The translations under genes and the position numbers were made by a program. 64,000 nucleotides of DNA, taken from Chryseobacterium turcicum. Its GTDB lineage: Bacteria; Bacteroidota; Bacteroidia; Flavobacteriales; Weeksellaceae. Shown piece by piece: positions 18,410-26,590 of this stretch. Each line of letters starts with the position of its first letter. The stretch's first letter is position 1. The stretch spans positions 2,646,001 to 2,710,000 of the forward strand of contig NZ_JAJNAY010000001.1 in the NCBI RefSeq assembly GCF_021010565.1, given 5' to 3'. Below the pieces are notes generated by a model that was not told the origin of the DNA, ran no database searches, and saw nothing but the letters and a program-made list of their open reading frames with translations.

Positions 18410-19510
18410 CTATTTTACATTAATAAATGGAAGAGCCACAATTATTGCTTTAGTTGGTTTATTTCTAATATTAATAAAAATTTTATTTCCTACAGCCGAA
18501 TTTTCAACGGAGATGTATCCCATTCCAATCGCTTTTTTAAGGGTCGGTGACATAGTTCCGGAAGTAACGGTTCCTATAATTTCATGATTCCCATTCAAAA
18601 TTTCATAGCCATGACGGGGAATTCCCTTATCTTCCATTTCAAACCCTACTAACTTTTTGGATACTCCTTTTTCTTTTTGAATTTTTAAGAATCCACTATG
18701 AACAAAGTCTTTATTAAATTTAGTAATCCAGCCTAGTCCAGCTTCTAAAGGAGAAGTATAATCATCAATATCATTCCCATACAAACAGTAGCCCATTTCC
18801 AATCGTAATGTATCTCTGGCTCCTAAACCGATGGGTTCTATCCCTTCTTCTTTTCCAGCTTCAAAAAGAGCTTCCCATATGTGTGCTGCATATCTGTTTT
18901 CCACATATATTTCAAATCCTCCCGCCCCAGTATATCCAGTGGCAGACAGTAAAGCATTAGGAATATGCGCTAATTCACCGATAGTAAACGTATAATATTC
19001 CATGTCTTTCAAATTGATATCTGTCAATTTTTGTAAGACCTGTTCTGCTTTGGGTCCCTGAACTGCTAGTAATGAAATAGAATCCGAAATATTACTAACT
19101 TGTGCATCAAAAGAATTCTGTCCCTGGATCCAGCTTAAGTCTTTTTCTGTATTTGATGCATTGATGACCAATAAATAATCGTCCTGACTGATCATATACA
19201 CTAAAAGATCATCAATTATTCCTCCGGTGTCATTAGGCATACAGCTGTATTGTACCTTTCCCGGAAAAAGTTTTGAAGCATCATTGGATGTAATCTTCTG
19301 GATTAATGACAAGGCCTCTTTTCCCTGTATGAGAATTTCTCCCATATGAGAAACATCAAATACCCCCACCTTATTTCTTACAATTTCATGTTCATGGTTT
19401 ATCCCTTTGTATTGAACGGGCATTTCATATCCTGCAAAGTCAACCATTTTCGCTCCTAACAAATGATGGACTGCATTAAATGGCGTTTTCTTGATTTTTA
19501 CTCTTTCCAT
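18410..19510 (-). CDS. gcvT: Glycine cleavage system T protein (aminomethyltransferase)
   Basis: A 366-residue protein, the normal length. The N-terminus FNAVHHLLGAKMVDFAGYEMPVQY and VFDVSHMGEI are diagnostic for GcvT, as is GYTGAGGFEIYVE in the centre. GcvT takes the aminomethyl group from lipoylated GcvH and yields ammonia and 5,10-methylene-tetrahydrofolate. The gcvH gene ends 1 bp upstream. The glycine decarboxylase gcvP, needed for the complete cycle, is not in this window. Confidence 0.96.
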   Translation of the reverse strand: MERVKIKKTPFNAVHHLLGAKMVDFAGYEMPVQYKGINHEHEIVRNKVGVFDVSHMGEILIQGKEALSLIQKITSNDASKLFPGKVQYSCMPNDTGGIIDDLLVYMISQDDYLLVINASNTEKDLSWIQGQNSFDAQVSNISDSISLLAVQGPKAEQVLQKLTDINLKDMEYYTFTIGELAHIPNALLSATGYTGAGGFEIYVENRYAAHIWEALFEAGKEEGIEPIGLGARDTLRLEMGYCLYGNDIDDYTSPLEAGLGWITKFNKDFVHSGFLKIQKEKGVSKKLVGFEMEDKGIPRHGYEILNGNHEIIGTVTSGTMSPTLKKAIGMGYISVENSAVGNKIFINIRNKPTKAIIVALPFINVK

Positions 19511-19511
19511 A

Positions 19512-19895
19512 CTATGATAAACCTATTAACAAAGTGTATGACTCGGTGGTCAAAAGTCCTTCAGTATCTGCTAAATTATTGACTTTCATTTTAATCATCC
19601 ATCCTTCTCCATAAGGATCAGAATTGACTAATTCAGGATTTGATTCCAACTTCGGATTGATTTCAACTACTTCACCGGCAATCGGCAAGAAAAGATCGGA
19701 TACTGTTTTCACTGCTTCAACGGTCCCAAATACTTCATGTTGCTGTAACTTTTCTCCAAGCGTTTCGATTTCAACATATACAATATCACCCAATTCATGT
19801 TGTGCAAAATCTGTGATTCCAATATATGCCATATCATTTTCTATTTTCACCCATTCATGGTCTTCTGTATACAAAAGATTTTCAGGAATTTCCAT
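19512..19895 (-). CDS. gcvH: Glycine cleavage system H protein
   Basis: A 127-residue lipoyl carrier protein. The lipoylation lysine is Lys63 in FGTVEAVKTVSDLFLP, and the start ENLLYTEDHEWVKIENDMAYIGITDFAQHELGDIVYV is typical. It shuttles the aminomethyl intermediate between GcvP, GcvT and the lipoamide dehydrogenase. It is sandwiched between pckA (13 bp upstream) and gcvT. Confidence 0.97.
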   Translation of the reverse strand: MEIPENLLYTEDHEWVKIENDMAYIGITDFAQHELGDIVYVEIETLGEKLQQHEVFGTVEAVKTVSDLFLPIAGEVVEINPKLESNPELVNSDPYGEGWMIKMKVNNLADTEGLLTTESYTLLIGLS

Positions 19896-19908
19896 TTCTA
19901 TTCGTTCT

Positions 19909-21513
19909 TTATTTTGATTTATTTATTTTTTTTTGGACAGGACCTCCCTCTATAATTTCATTATTAGCAAAAGACTCAAACTCTTTAAAATTCTCCATAA
20001 ATTGAGTAGCAAGATGGATAGCCTTTTGATCATATTGAGAAGAGTCTGTCCAAGTATTTTTTGGATTCAGGATTTCAGAAGGAACTCCTTCGCACTGTAC
20101 CGGCATTTGAAGTCCAAAGACATCATCACTGATGAAATCAACATTTTCTAATTTATTTTCTAATACTGCAGTGATCATAGCTCTCGTGTATGACAACTTT
20201 ATACGTTCCCCTACTCCGTAAGAGCCTCCAGACCAACCTGTGTTAATAAGCCACACGTTTACTTTATTCTCATTGAGCTTTTTTCCTAAAAGTTCAGCAT
20301 ATTTTGTAGGATGAAGAGGAAGAAAAGGTTTTCCGAAGCATGCTGAAAACGTGGTCTGTGGTTCAGTAATTCCCGCTTCAGTTCCAGCTACTTTTGCCGT
20401 ATATCCGGAAATAAAATGATACATCGCCTGACCCGTTGTTAATTTTGAAATCGGAGGCAATACACCAAAAGCATCGCACGTCAAAAAAAAGATATTATTG
20501 GGAACACCTCCAACAGAAGGATGGATAGCGTTATCTATAAAGTCGATCGGATAAGCAGCTCTTGTGTTTTCAGTTATGGAAGTATCATCATAATTAACAA
20601 TATCAGTTCCCTCAAAAAAACGTACATTTTCAAGCAAAGTACCCTGACGAATTGCCGAAAAAATTTGTGGTTCTTTCTCTTGGCTTAAATTCACACATTT
20701 AGCGTAACATCCCCCTTCAAAATTAAAAATATGCTCATCATCCCATCCATGCTCATCATCCCCAATTAATTTTCTGGACGGATCTGCTGAAAGTGTAGTT
20801 TTTCCCGTTCCTGAAAGTCCAAAAAAAACGGAGGAATCTCCATTCTCGCCAATATTAGCAGAACAGTGCATAGATAGGACCTCTTTCTCATGGGGAAGAA
20901 TATAATTCAATACCGTAAAAATGCCTTTTTTAATTTCACCCGTATAAGCACTTCCTCCAATAAGAATGACTTTTTTTGTGAGGTTGATAATGGTAAAGTT
21001 ATGCTGACGGGTCTTATCAGTTTCCGGAACAGCCTTGAAACTTGGGGCAGTAAGAATAAGCCATTCGTGCTTAAATGATTCAAGCTCTTTTTCATTAAGT
21101 CTTAAAAACAAGTTATTGGCAAATAAACTTTGCCATGGGTTTTCTGTGATAACCCTTATATTTAAGCGATATTCAGGTTTTGCACACGCATAAACATCTT
21201 TAACATAAAGATCACTTTGTGAAAGGTGTTCCACTACACGATTGTATAATCTATCAAAATCTTCCGGCAAAAAAGAATGGTTTATATCCCCCCACCAAAC
21301 GGAATCTTGAGTCTTATCATCTAAGACTACATATTTATCTTTTGGGGAACGTCCCGTAAACTCACCGGTATCACAAGCCAATGCTCCTGAGTCTGTTATA
21401 ACACCCTGCCCTTTCCTTAAGGTCTGTGAAATTAACTGTGCTTCTGATAGATTCCAAAAAATCTCTTTTGCGGATAGAATTCCAACCTCCTTTAAACTTT
21501 CTAAATGATTCAT
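19909..21513 (-). CDS. pckA: Phosphoenolpyruvate carboxykinase (ATP)
   Basis: A 534-residue ATP-type PEPCK of normal length. The kinase-type P-loop GLSGTGKTTLSADP (residues 232-245) and GDDEHGW (251-257) metal/nucleotide loop are present, as is the substrate motif EFTGRSPKDKY near 51-61. The enzyme converts oxaloacetate plus ATP to phosphoenolpyruvate for gluconeogenesis. It is the first gene of an operon with gcvH and gcvT, which is an unusual partnership. A TACTTTTG -7 box lies 27 bp upstream and an Fnr-like palindrome 79 bp upstream. Confidence 0.97.
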   Translation of the reverse strand: MNHLESLKEVGILSAKEIFWNLSEAQLISQTLRKGQGVITDSGALACDTGEFTGRSPKDKYVVLDDKTQDSVWWGDINHSFLPEDFDRLYNRVVEHLSQSDLYVKDVYACAKPEYRLNIRVITENPWQSLFANNLFLRLNEKELESFKHEWLILTAPSFKAVPETDKTRQHNFTIINLTKKVILIGGSAYTGEIKKGIFTVLNYILPHEKEVLSMHCSANIGENGDSSVFFGLSGTGKTTLSADPSRKLIGDDEHGWDDEHIFNFEGGCYAKCVNLSQEKEPQIFSAIRQGTLLENVRFFEGTDIVNYDDTSITENTRAAYPIDFIDNAIHPSVGGVPNNIFFLTCDAFGVLPPISKLTTGQAMYHFISGYTAKVAGTEAGITEPQTTFSACFGKPFLPLHPTKYAELLGKKLNENKVNVWLINTGWSGGSYGVGERIKLSYTRAMITAVLENKLENVDFISDDVFGLQMPVQCEGVPSEILNPKNTWTDSSQYDQKAIHLATQFMENFKEFESFANNEIIEGGPVQKKINKSK

Positions 21514-21539
21514 TTCAAGATCAGTTTTTTACTTTCGAG

Positions 21540-21547
21540 CAAAAGTA
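21540..21547 (-). promoter_or_regulatory. Probable -7 box of the pckA operon
   Basis: Minus strand TACTTTTG matches TAnnTTTG, 27 bp before the pckA ATG. Confidence 0.5.
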
Positions 21548-21591
21548 ACCTCTTTATCAATAAATTTTTATGATCTATCTCTTCGTAAAAT

Positions 21592-21605
21592 TTGATTTAA
21601 GTCAA
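21592..21605. promoter_or_regulatory. Crp/Fnr-like palindrome
   Basis: TTGATTTAAGTCAA is a near-perfect inverted repeat (TTGAYTTAARTCAA) with the spacing of Fnr/Crp half-sites. Its centre is about 65 bp upstream of the predicted pckA start of transcription, an activator position. A 12/14 match occurs at 24377, before the crp/fnr-type gene. Confidence 0.55.
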
Positions 21606-21674
21606 ACTTTTGGGTAATCAAAATAACTTACTTTAATAAAAATTTTTCATTATTTTAATATCGAATTAATATCG

Positions 21675-22253
21675 ATGATACATATACAAAAAGAACTTAC
21701 TAAAACAGGATTCAGTATTAATCCGTTAAGTTATATTATCAAAAAAAAACAAGGAAAATCGGATTTTAATACATTAGAATATTTTTGTATTTTATTTACA
21801 CTTGATGACCTAATCATTGCTATTGAAGATCAAACTTATTACATAAAAGAAAACAGCGTTGTGTTTATAGGACCGCATAAGAAACTCTCATTTAGTGATT
21901 ACAAAAGACAGGAAATATATATGTTCTCTTTTTCCTCGCTTTTCTATGAACACCATTCTAATAATTCTACTTGTCTATATTCGATCTTATTTTTTAATTC
22001 GAGAAGGAATATTTTTGTTTTCCCTTATGTTCATACAACCAAAGATATGATAAGACATTCCTTGATAGACCGACTCTATAACTTTCAAAGTAAAAATAAA
22101 AAACTTTTTATTTCTGCGGCTTATACAACAATTGAATCCCTAATTCTTGATGCATCATTAGCTCTCAATAATAGAATAAACAATACGGCTGAAACCTCAG
22201 AAACCAGTACTGATATATTAACATCTTTCAATATGAAAATTAGCCAGAACTAG
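21675..22253 (+). CDS. AraC-type sensor domain without DNA-binding domain
   Basis: A 192-residue protein. The order of segments (ILFTLDDLIIAIEDQTYYIKENSVVFIGPHKKLSF, then YMFSFSSLFYE) matches the cupin-like N-terminal sensor of Bacteroidota AraC regulators such as the one at 296 (ISENSIVFISPFQKRQW). The chain ends where the helix-turn-helix would start, and no HTH follows in any frame before the convergent DUF1275 gene. It may be a true single-domain sensor or a truncated regulator. It is divergent from pckA across the Crp/Fnr-like site. Confidence 0.65.
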   Translation: MIHIQKELTKTGFSINPLSYIIKKKQGKSDFNTLEYFCILFTLDDLIIAIEDQTYYIKENSVVFIGPHKKLSFSDYKRQEIYMFSFSSLFYEHHSNNSTCLYSILFFNSRRNIFVFPYVHTTKDMIRHSLIDRLYNFQSKNKKLFISAAYTTIESLILDASLALNNRINNTAETSETSTDILTSFNMKISQN

Positions 22254-22295
22254 CTTTCACAGAAATATACATTTAATTTTTGCAAACGGATTAAT

Positions 22296-23015
22296 TCATC
22301 TTATTTTTCTTTTCAATACATAATATTTATATAATAACCTATCATACCAGATCACAAAGAAAAGTATTCCAACAGAAAACAATAATGTTTTTACATGAAA
22401 GACTTCATAAGTAAAACCGCCTATTACCCCTCCAGAAAAAAAACATAGTACAATTACAATTTTTAACATAATGCTTTTTTTAAGCTGGCTATACGAAATC
22501 GCATTTCCGTAAAAAAACAACTTGGATATTTCTATCCCCAAGTCAGTAAAGATTCCTGTTAAATGTGTTGTTCTTACAACGGACTGAGATACTCTTGTTA
22601 CTAAAGAATTCTGTAGCCCCATTGCAAAAAGTAAAAGGCAGGCAACCATATTGGGACTAATTATTATTTTAAAATCGGCAGATAGTCCTATGAAACCCAA
22701 AATAAAAATTTCTATTAATAAGGGAATAAAGTGAGATTGGAATTTTCTGAAACGGGATACAAATTCTACCAGAAGGCTGGAACTGAAAGCTCCCCCAAAA
22801 AAACATCCAATAAATAAAAGGTAGAGCGCTGCATCATAATAATTCTTCAGCACTACTTCCTCCGAAAAAAAAGCAAAATGCCCTGTAATGTTTGTAGTTA
22901 ATATCTTAATTGATAATACCCCTACAATATTGACTGTCCCTGCAACAAAGGAAAGAAGTGATGCTAATTTAATATTATGAAAATAAGTTCTGTTTTTTCC
23001 TCTATGTCTAAACAT
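22296..23015 (-). CDS. YoaK/DUF1275-family membrane protein
   Basis: A 239-residue protein with about six membrane helices and the DUF1275 hallmarks AGTVNIVGVLSIKILTTNITGHFAFFSEE and GLQNSLVTRVSQSVVRTTHLTGIFTDLGIEISKL. The function of the family is unknown; it is often described as a small permease-like inner-membrane protein. It lies between the sensor-only gene and the cysteine synthase gene. Confidence 0.88.
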   Translation of the reverse strand: MFRHRGKNRTYFHNIKLASLLSFVAGTVNIVGVLSIKILTTNITGHFAFFSEEVVLKNYYDAALYLLFIGCFFGGAFSSSLLVEFVSRFRKFQSHFIPLLIEIFILGFIGLSADFKIIISPNMVACLLLFAMGLQNSLVTRVSQSVVRTTHLTGIFTDLGIEISKLFFYGNAISYSQLKKSIMLKIVIVLCFFSGGVIGGFTYEVFHVKTLLFSVGILFFVIWYDRLLYKYYVLKRKIR

Positions 23016-23086
23016 ATCTACCCTATTTCGACTGTTACAATAGATACTTCCATATCTGTTACACGATTTTCCTTTTATTTAATTAA

Positions 23087-24112
23087 TTATAGTTGGAAAA
23101 CTTCATCGTAATTGTGAACACAGTTGTTGACAAATCCTTGTTCTTCCATCCATTTGTCGCTGTACACTTTGGTAATGTATCTTGACCCATGATCCGGATA
23201 TATTAAAACGACCATATCGTTTTCAGTGAATTCATGAGACTGTGCATATTGTATTAATGCCTGAGTAACCGCTCCGGTAGTATAACCTCCCATAATGGCT
23301 TCTTTCAAAGCAATTTCACGGGTTCTGTAAGCAGACATCTCATCATTTACCCTTACAAACTCATCAATCTTATCAAAAAGAAGAGCGGAAGGAATTAAAT
23401 TTTTTCCCATTCCCTCAATCTGATAAGGATGTACATCTTCTTTGTGAATTTCTCCAGTCTCATGATAGCTTTTTAGAATAGAGCCATCTGCATCTACTCC
23501 GATGATCTTGATATCCGGATTTTTCTCTTTCAAATATTTGGCTGAACCCGACAGCGTACCTCCGGTTCCGGTGCAGGCAAAAAGGTGAGTGATCTTACCT
23601 TCCGTCTGTTCCCAGATCTCGGGACCTGTAGTCTGATAGTGGGCATCAATATTAAGCTCGTTAAAATATTGATTGATGTAAATAGAATTAGGAGTTTCCT
23701 GAGCGATTCTTTTAGCTACTTCATAATATGATCTTGGATCATCCGCCGGTACATTGGCCGGGCATATATATACCACAGCACCCAATGCTTTCAGATAAGC
23801 AATTTTTTCTGGTTTTGTTTTATCACTTACTGCAAGAATACATTTATATCCCTTAATGATACATACCATTGCAATAGAAAAACCGGTATTTCCGGAAGTA
23901 GTTTCTACAACTACAGAATCTTCTTTTAATAAGCCTTTTTTCTCAGCATTTTCTATAATATGAAGTGCAATTCTATCTTTAGTGGAATGTCCAGGATTAT
24001 ATGATTCTAACTTGGCATAAACGGTTGCAGGAATATCTTTTGTAACAGTATTTAGCTTCACCATAGGAGTGTTTCCTATTAGGCCAAGGATATTATCGTA
24101 AACATTACTCAT
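23087..24112 (-). CDS. PLP-dependent cysteine synthase / cystathionine beta-synthase-type enzyme
   Basis: A 341-residue fold-type II PLP enzyme. PLP lysine Lys46 lies in NPGHSTKDRIA, the substrate/phosphate loop TSGNTGFSIA and the glycine-rich GTGGTLSGSAKYL follow. The family makes cysteine from O-acetylserine and sulfide, or forms cystathionine; the C-terminal part (about residues 250-341) differs from CysK/CysM, so the exact reaction is open. It is a single gene divergent from the Crp/Fnr regulator. Confidence 0.88.
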   Translation of the reverse strand: MSNVYDNILGLIGNTPMVKLNTVTKDIPATVYAKLESYNPGHSTKDRIALHIIENAEKKGLLKEDSVVVETTSGNTGFSIAMVCIIKGYKCILAVSDKTKPEKIAYLKALGAVVYICPANVPADDPRSYYEVAKRIAQETPNSIYINQYFNELNIDAHYQTTGPEIWEQTEGKITHLFACTGTGGTLSGSAKYLKEKNPDIKIIGVDADGSILKSYHETGEIHKEDVHPYQIEGMGKNLIPSALLFDKIDEFVRVNDEMSAYRTREIALKEAIMGGYTTGAVTQALIQYAQSHEFTENDMVVLIYPDHGSRYITKVYSDKWMEEQGFVNNCVHNYDEVFQL

Positions 24113-24428
24113 TATTTGTTATTTTCAATAAAAAATAACTGGATAAATAAAAGGTAAAAAATTTAGCTTTATCAATATGTATATGAAGAGTACATGTTTT
24201 TATTTATCCAGTATACTTAAAAATTCGTTATATAATAATTTATCTCTAACTTCTCTTCATTACATTCAGTTCATCTCTTAAAAAGACTTTCTTTCCCATT
24301 TCAAGAGCAATTTTCTTACTTTTGCAAAAATAATCCGTTTAGAAAGATAACTTGGTGATTTATGTAGGCTTAAAATGTGATTTAAGTTAAATTTTGAGTT
24401 CTTTTTCAATATCTAAGAAGTAAAAATT
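24113..24428. promoter_or_regulatory. Divergent regulatory region, cysteine synthase / crp-fnr
   Basis: This 316-bp gap has no ORF. On the plus strand TACTTTTG (24317-24324) is a -7 box 105 bp before the regulator's ATG, and GTGATTTAAGTTAA (24377-24390) is a 12/14 match to the Crp/Fnr-like palindrome at 21592, between that promoter and the gene, a position fitting autoregulation. Confidence 0.5.
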
Positions 24429-25109
24429 ATGGTTTCAAAATTTATTTTTAATAATCAATATCTTTTTAATGAGCTTCCTGAGTATGATAAAAACTTACTC
24501 ATTACTGCGATGAAAAGTAAAAACTACCGTAATCATGAAGCTATATTTACAGACGGCACAAAACCCACCGGTATTTACTATTTAAACGAAGGTAAAATAA
24601 AGAAGTACAAGGTAGATAATGATGGAAGAGAGCAAATCATTTACATTTACAGTTCAGGTGAATTTTTCGGATATTCTGCTATTTTGAGTAATGAGACTTA
24701 TGGAGATACCACATTAACCCTTGAAAATTCTGTCATCTCATTTATTTCAAAAGATGATTTCTTAAATATCCTTAATCAGTCACCAGTTTTTTCAAGACTC
24801 TTATTAAAATCCCTTAGTCACGAGTTTAGTGTTATGGCCAACCTTATGGCGGTCTTATCACATAGAACCGTTAGAGAACGGGCCGCTCTCAGCTTATTGA
24901 TCCTTCATGATAAATATGCATCTAACGAGTCCAAAGAAAATGTTTTTATCACACTATCCCGAATTGATCTGGCCAATATGGTGGGGACAGCAAGAGAAAC
25001 CTTAGCCCGTATACTCAACGATTTTAAGCAGGAAAATCTTATCAAAATTGAGGGACGCAAAATTCAATTAATCAACATTGAACAATTGGTTCGTATTGCT
25101 AATTTTTAA
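24429..25109 (+). CDS. Crp/Fnr-family transcriptional regulator
   Basis: A 226-residue protein with an N-terminal cyclic-nucleotide-type sensor barrel (GTKPTGIYYLNEGKIKKYKVDNDGREQIIYIYSSGEFFGYSAIL, residues 40-85) and a C-terminal winged HTH (RIDLANMVGTARETLARILNDFKQENLIKIEGRKIQLIN). No cysteine cluster for an iron-sulfur site is visible, so it is not a classical oxygen-sensing Fnr. The putative sites at 21592 and 24377 suggest that it controls pckA-gcvHT and itself. Confidence 0.92.
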   Translation: MVSKFIFNNQYLFNELPEYDKNLLITAMKSKNYRNHEAIFTDGTKPTGIYYLNEGKIKKYKVDNDGREQIIYIYSSGEFFGYSAILSNETYGDTTLTLENSVISFISKDDFLNILNQSPVFSRLLLKSLSHEFSVMANLMAVLSHRTVRERAALSLLILHDKYASNESKENVFITLSRIDLANMVGTARETLARILNDFKQENLIKIEGRKIQLINIEQLVRIANF

Positions 25110-25829
25110 AATCACTAGAACAAAAACTGAGTTCTATTACAGATCTAAAAAATTTGGAAATAATTAGATATAATCTTTAGTTTCATATTCTTTATTTTCT
25201 ATCTTAAATTTTTCAAGTAAGTCTAAGATATCTTTTGCAATTCTACTACTGAAAATATTGATGGTAATAAAAAATATAAAATTATTTCAATCAGAATAAT
25301 ATAGAGAATCACTATGTATATTAATAAACAAAACACTCATACTAAGGTTGTTATGCAATCAATTAATTTTAGGAACTATGATAGGGTAATTCATTTTTAT
25401 ACCGAAGAATAATATTTTCCAGAAGAGAAACTGATTTTAACTTTAGACAGAAAACTGATTTTAAACTTTTATTGGACAGCAAGGGATCAAATCTCAATTT
25501 TTTTGGATCATATTTCATTCCCTTCACGAGATTGTATTTATTCTTGCCATAGTTTTTTGCTGGAAAATTGATTCCGTAAGAAACTGGCATCTGATCTTGT
25601 TTGCTATTCATTTTATGGTTCGGACTTGGACAATTTTGTACTTTGCACCCAATATTATTGATTTTCAAAAAATAAGTGAAAGTTCTTCTTCTGCAAAAAA
25701 ATTAGTAAACAGAGTTTCGCTTTTGCAAACATTAAACTACATCCGCATTGTTTTTCAATCTATTCCTTTGGTATTGATCCATTTACGCGTTAAACCATTC
25801 GGTTTACAACAATAATTTTGATGAAAATT
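25110..25829. other. 720-bp region without a supported intact gene
   Basis: Two overlapping opposing open frames (25369-25668 minus, 25597-25815 plus) lack recognisable domains and have unlikely composition. I do not support either as a gene, though the minus-strand 99-codon frame is the better candidate. A 41-codon open end at 25164-25286 (minus) looks like a gene relic. Confidence 0.55.
25164..25286 (-). pseudogene. Possible C-terminal gene relic
   Basis: A 40-codon open stretch without a start ends in SRIAKDILDLLEKFKIENK and a stop at 25164. The regular amphipathic helix with heptad-like leucines is more protein-like than the surrounding sequence. No family is recognised. Confidence 0.3.
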
Positions 25830-26525
25830 TTATGAAACTGTCACCCCGAAAAGATGCCCTATCAAAGCGGTAATTCCCATAGCAACCGTTCCCCAGAAAC
25901 AGATTCTCAAAACGGCAATTCCGATTTTTGAACCGCCAGTTTTTGCTGAAATAGCCCCTAAGATCATTAGAAAAATAATCGAAAATCCGTATTGAAAATA
26001 AACCATCTGTTTAATTGGCGCCAAAAGCGAAATAGCAAAAGGTAATAATGCGCCCAAAGCAAACGAACCGAATGATGCAAATGCAGCCTGCAAAGGTTTT
26101 GCCTGTGTTATTTCATTGATTCCCAACTCGTCATGAGCATGAGCAGCCAAAGCATCGTGTGTCGTGAGTTCAGTAGCTACTTTCAAAGCGGTTTCTTTAC
26201 TGACACCGCGTCTTTCATAGATTTTAGCTAATTCTCTTACCTCTACTTCCGGCATTTCTTCAAGTTCTCTTTTCTCACGCAAAAGATCAGCTTTTTCTGT
26301 ATCTTTCTGTGAACTTACGGAAACATATTCTCCTGCAGCCATAGACATCGCTCCGGCGATCATTCCTGCAAGTGCAGCAAGAATAATGGTATTTCTGTCG
26401 GGACTTGCGGCAGCAATACCAATTACGATACTTGTGGTAGACAATAATCCGTCATTTGCTCCTAAAACGGCTGCACGAAGCCAACCAACCCTGTTGACAT
26501 AATGTTTTTCCAATTGATGATGCAT
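25830..26525 (-). CDS. VIT1/CCC1-family Fe2+/Mn2+ transporter
   Basis: A 231-residue membrane protein. GWLRAAVLGANDGLLSTTSIVIGIAAAS and MAAGEYVSVSSQKDTEKADLLREKRELEE are the family signatures, including the Glu-rich cytoplasmic metal-binding helix region. Five membrane helices are expected. The family moves ferrous iron or manganese out of the cytosol. It follows the DUF3570 gene by 65 bp, but a good terminator lies between, so it may need its own promoter or read-through. Confidence 0.92.
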   Translation of the reverse strand: MHHQLEKHYVNRVGWLRAAVLGANDGLLSTTSIVIGIAAASPDRNTIILAALAGMIAGAMSMAAGEYVSVSSQKDTEKADLLREKRELEEMPEVEVRELAKIYERRGVSKETALKVATELTTHDALAAHAHDELGINEITQAKPLQAAFASFGSFALGALLPFAISLLAPIKQMVYFQYGFSIIFLMILGAISAKTGGSKIGIAVLRICFWGTVAMGITALIGHLFGVTVS

Positions 26526-26542
26526 AAGCTTTATTTTTTATT

Positions 26543-26577
26543 AAAAAATGACTTGCCAAACATCTTCGGCAAGTCAA
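26543..26577 (-). terminator. Terminator after the DUF3570 gene
   Basis: TGACTTGCC / GGCAAGTCA form a perfect 9-bp stem with a 10-nt loop, followed on the minus strand by TTTTTTAAT. It separates the thioredoxin-ApbE-DUF4266-DUF3570 operon from the VIT gene. Confidence 0.85.
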
Positions 26578-26590
26578 ATTTAAAATGATT

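Noticed and set aside
25369-25815. Two overlapping open frames (minus 99 codons, plus 72 codons)
   Set aside because: No domain, odd composition and mutual overlap; kept only as a note on the region.
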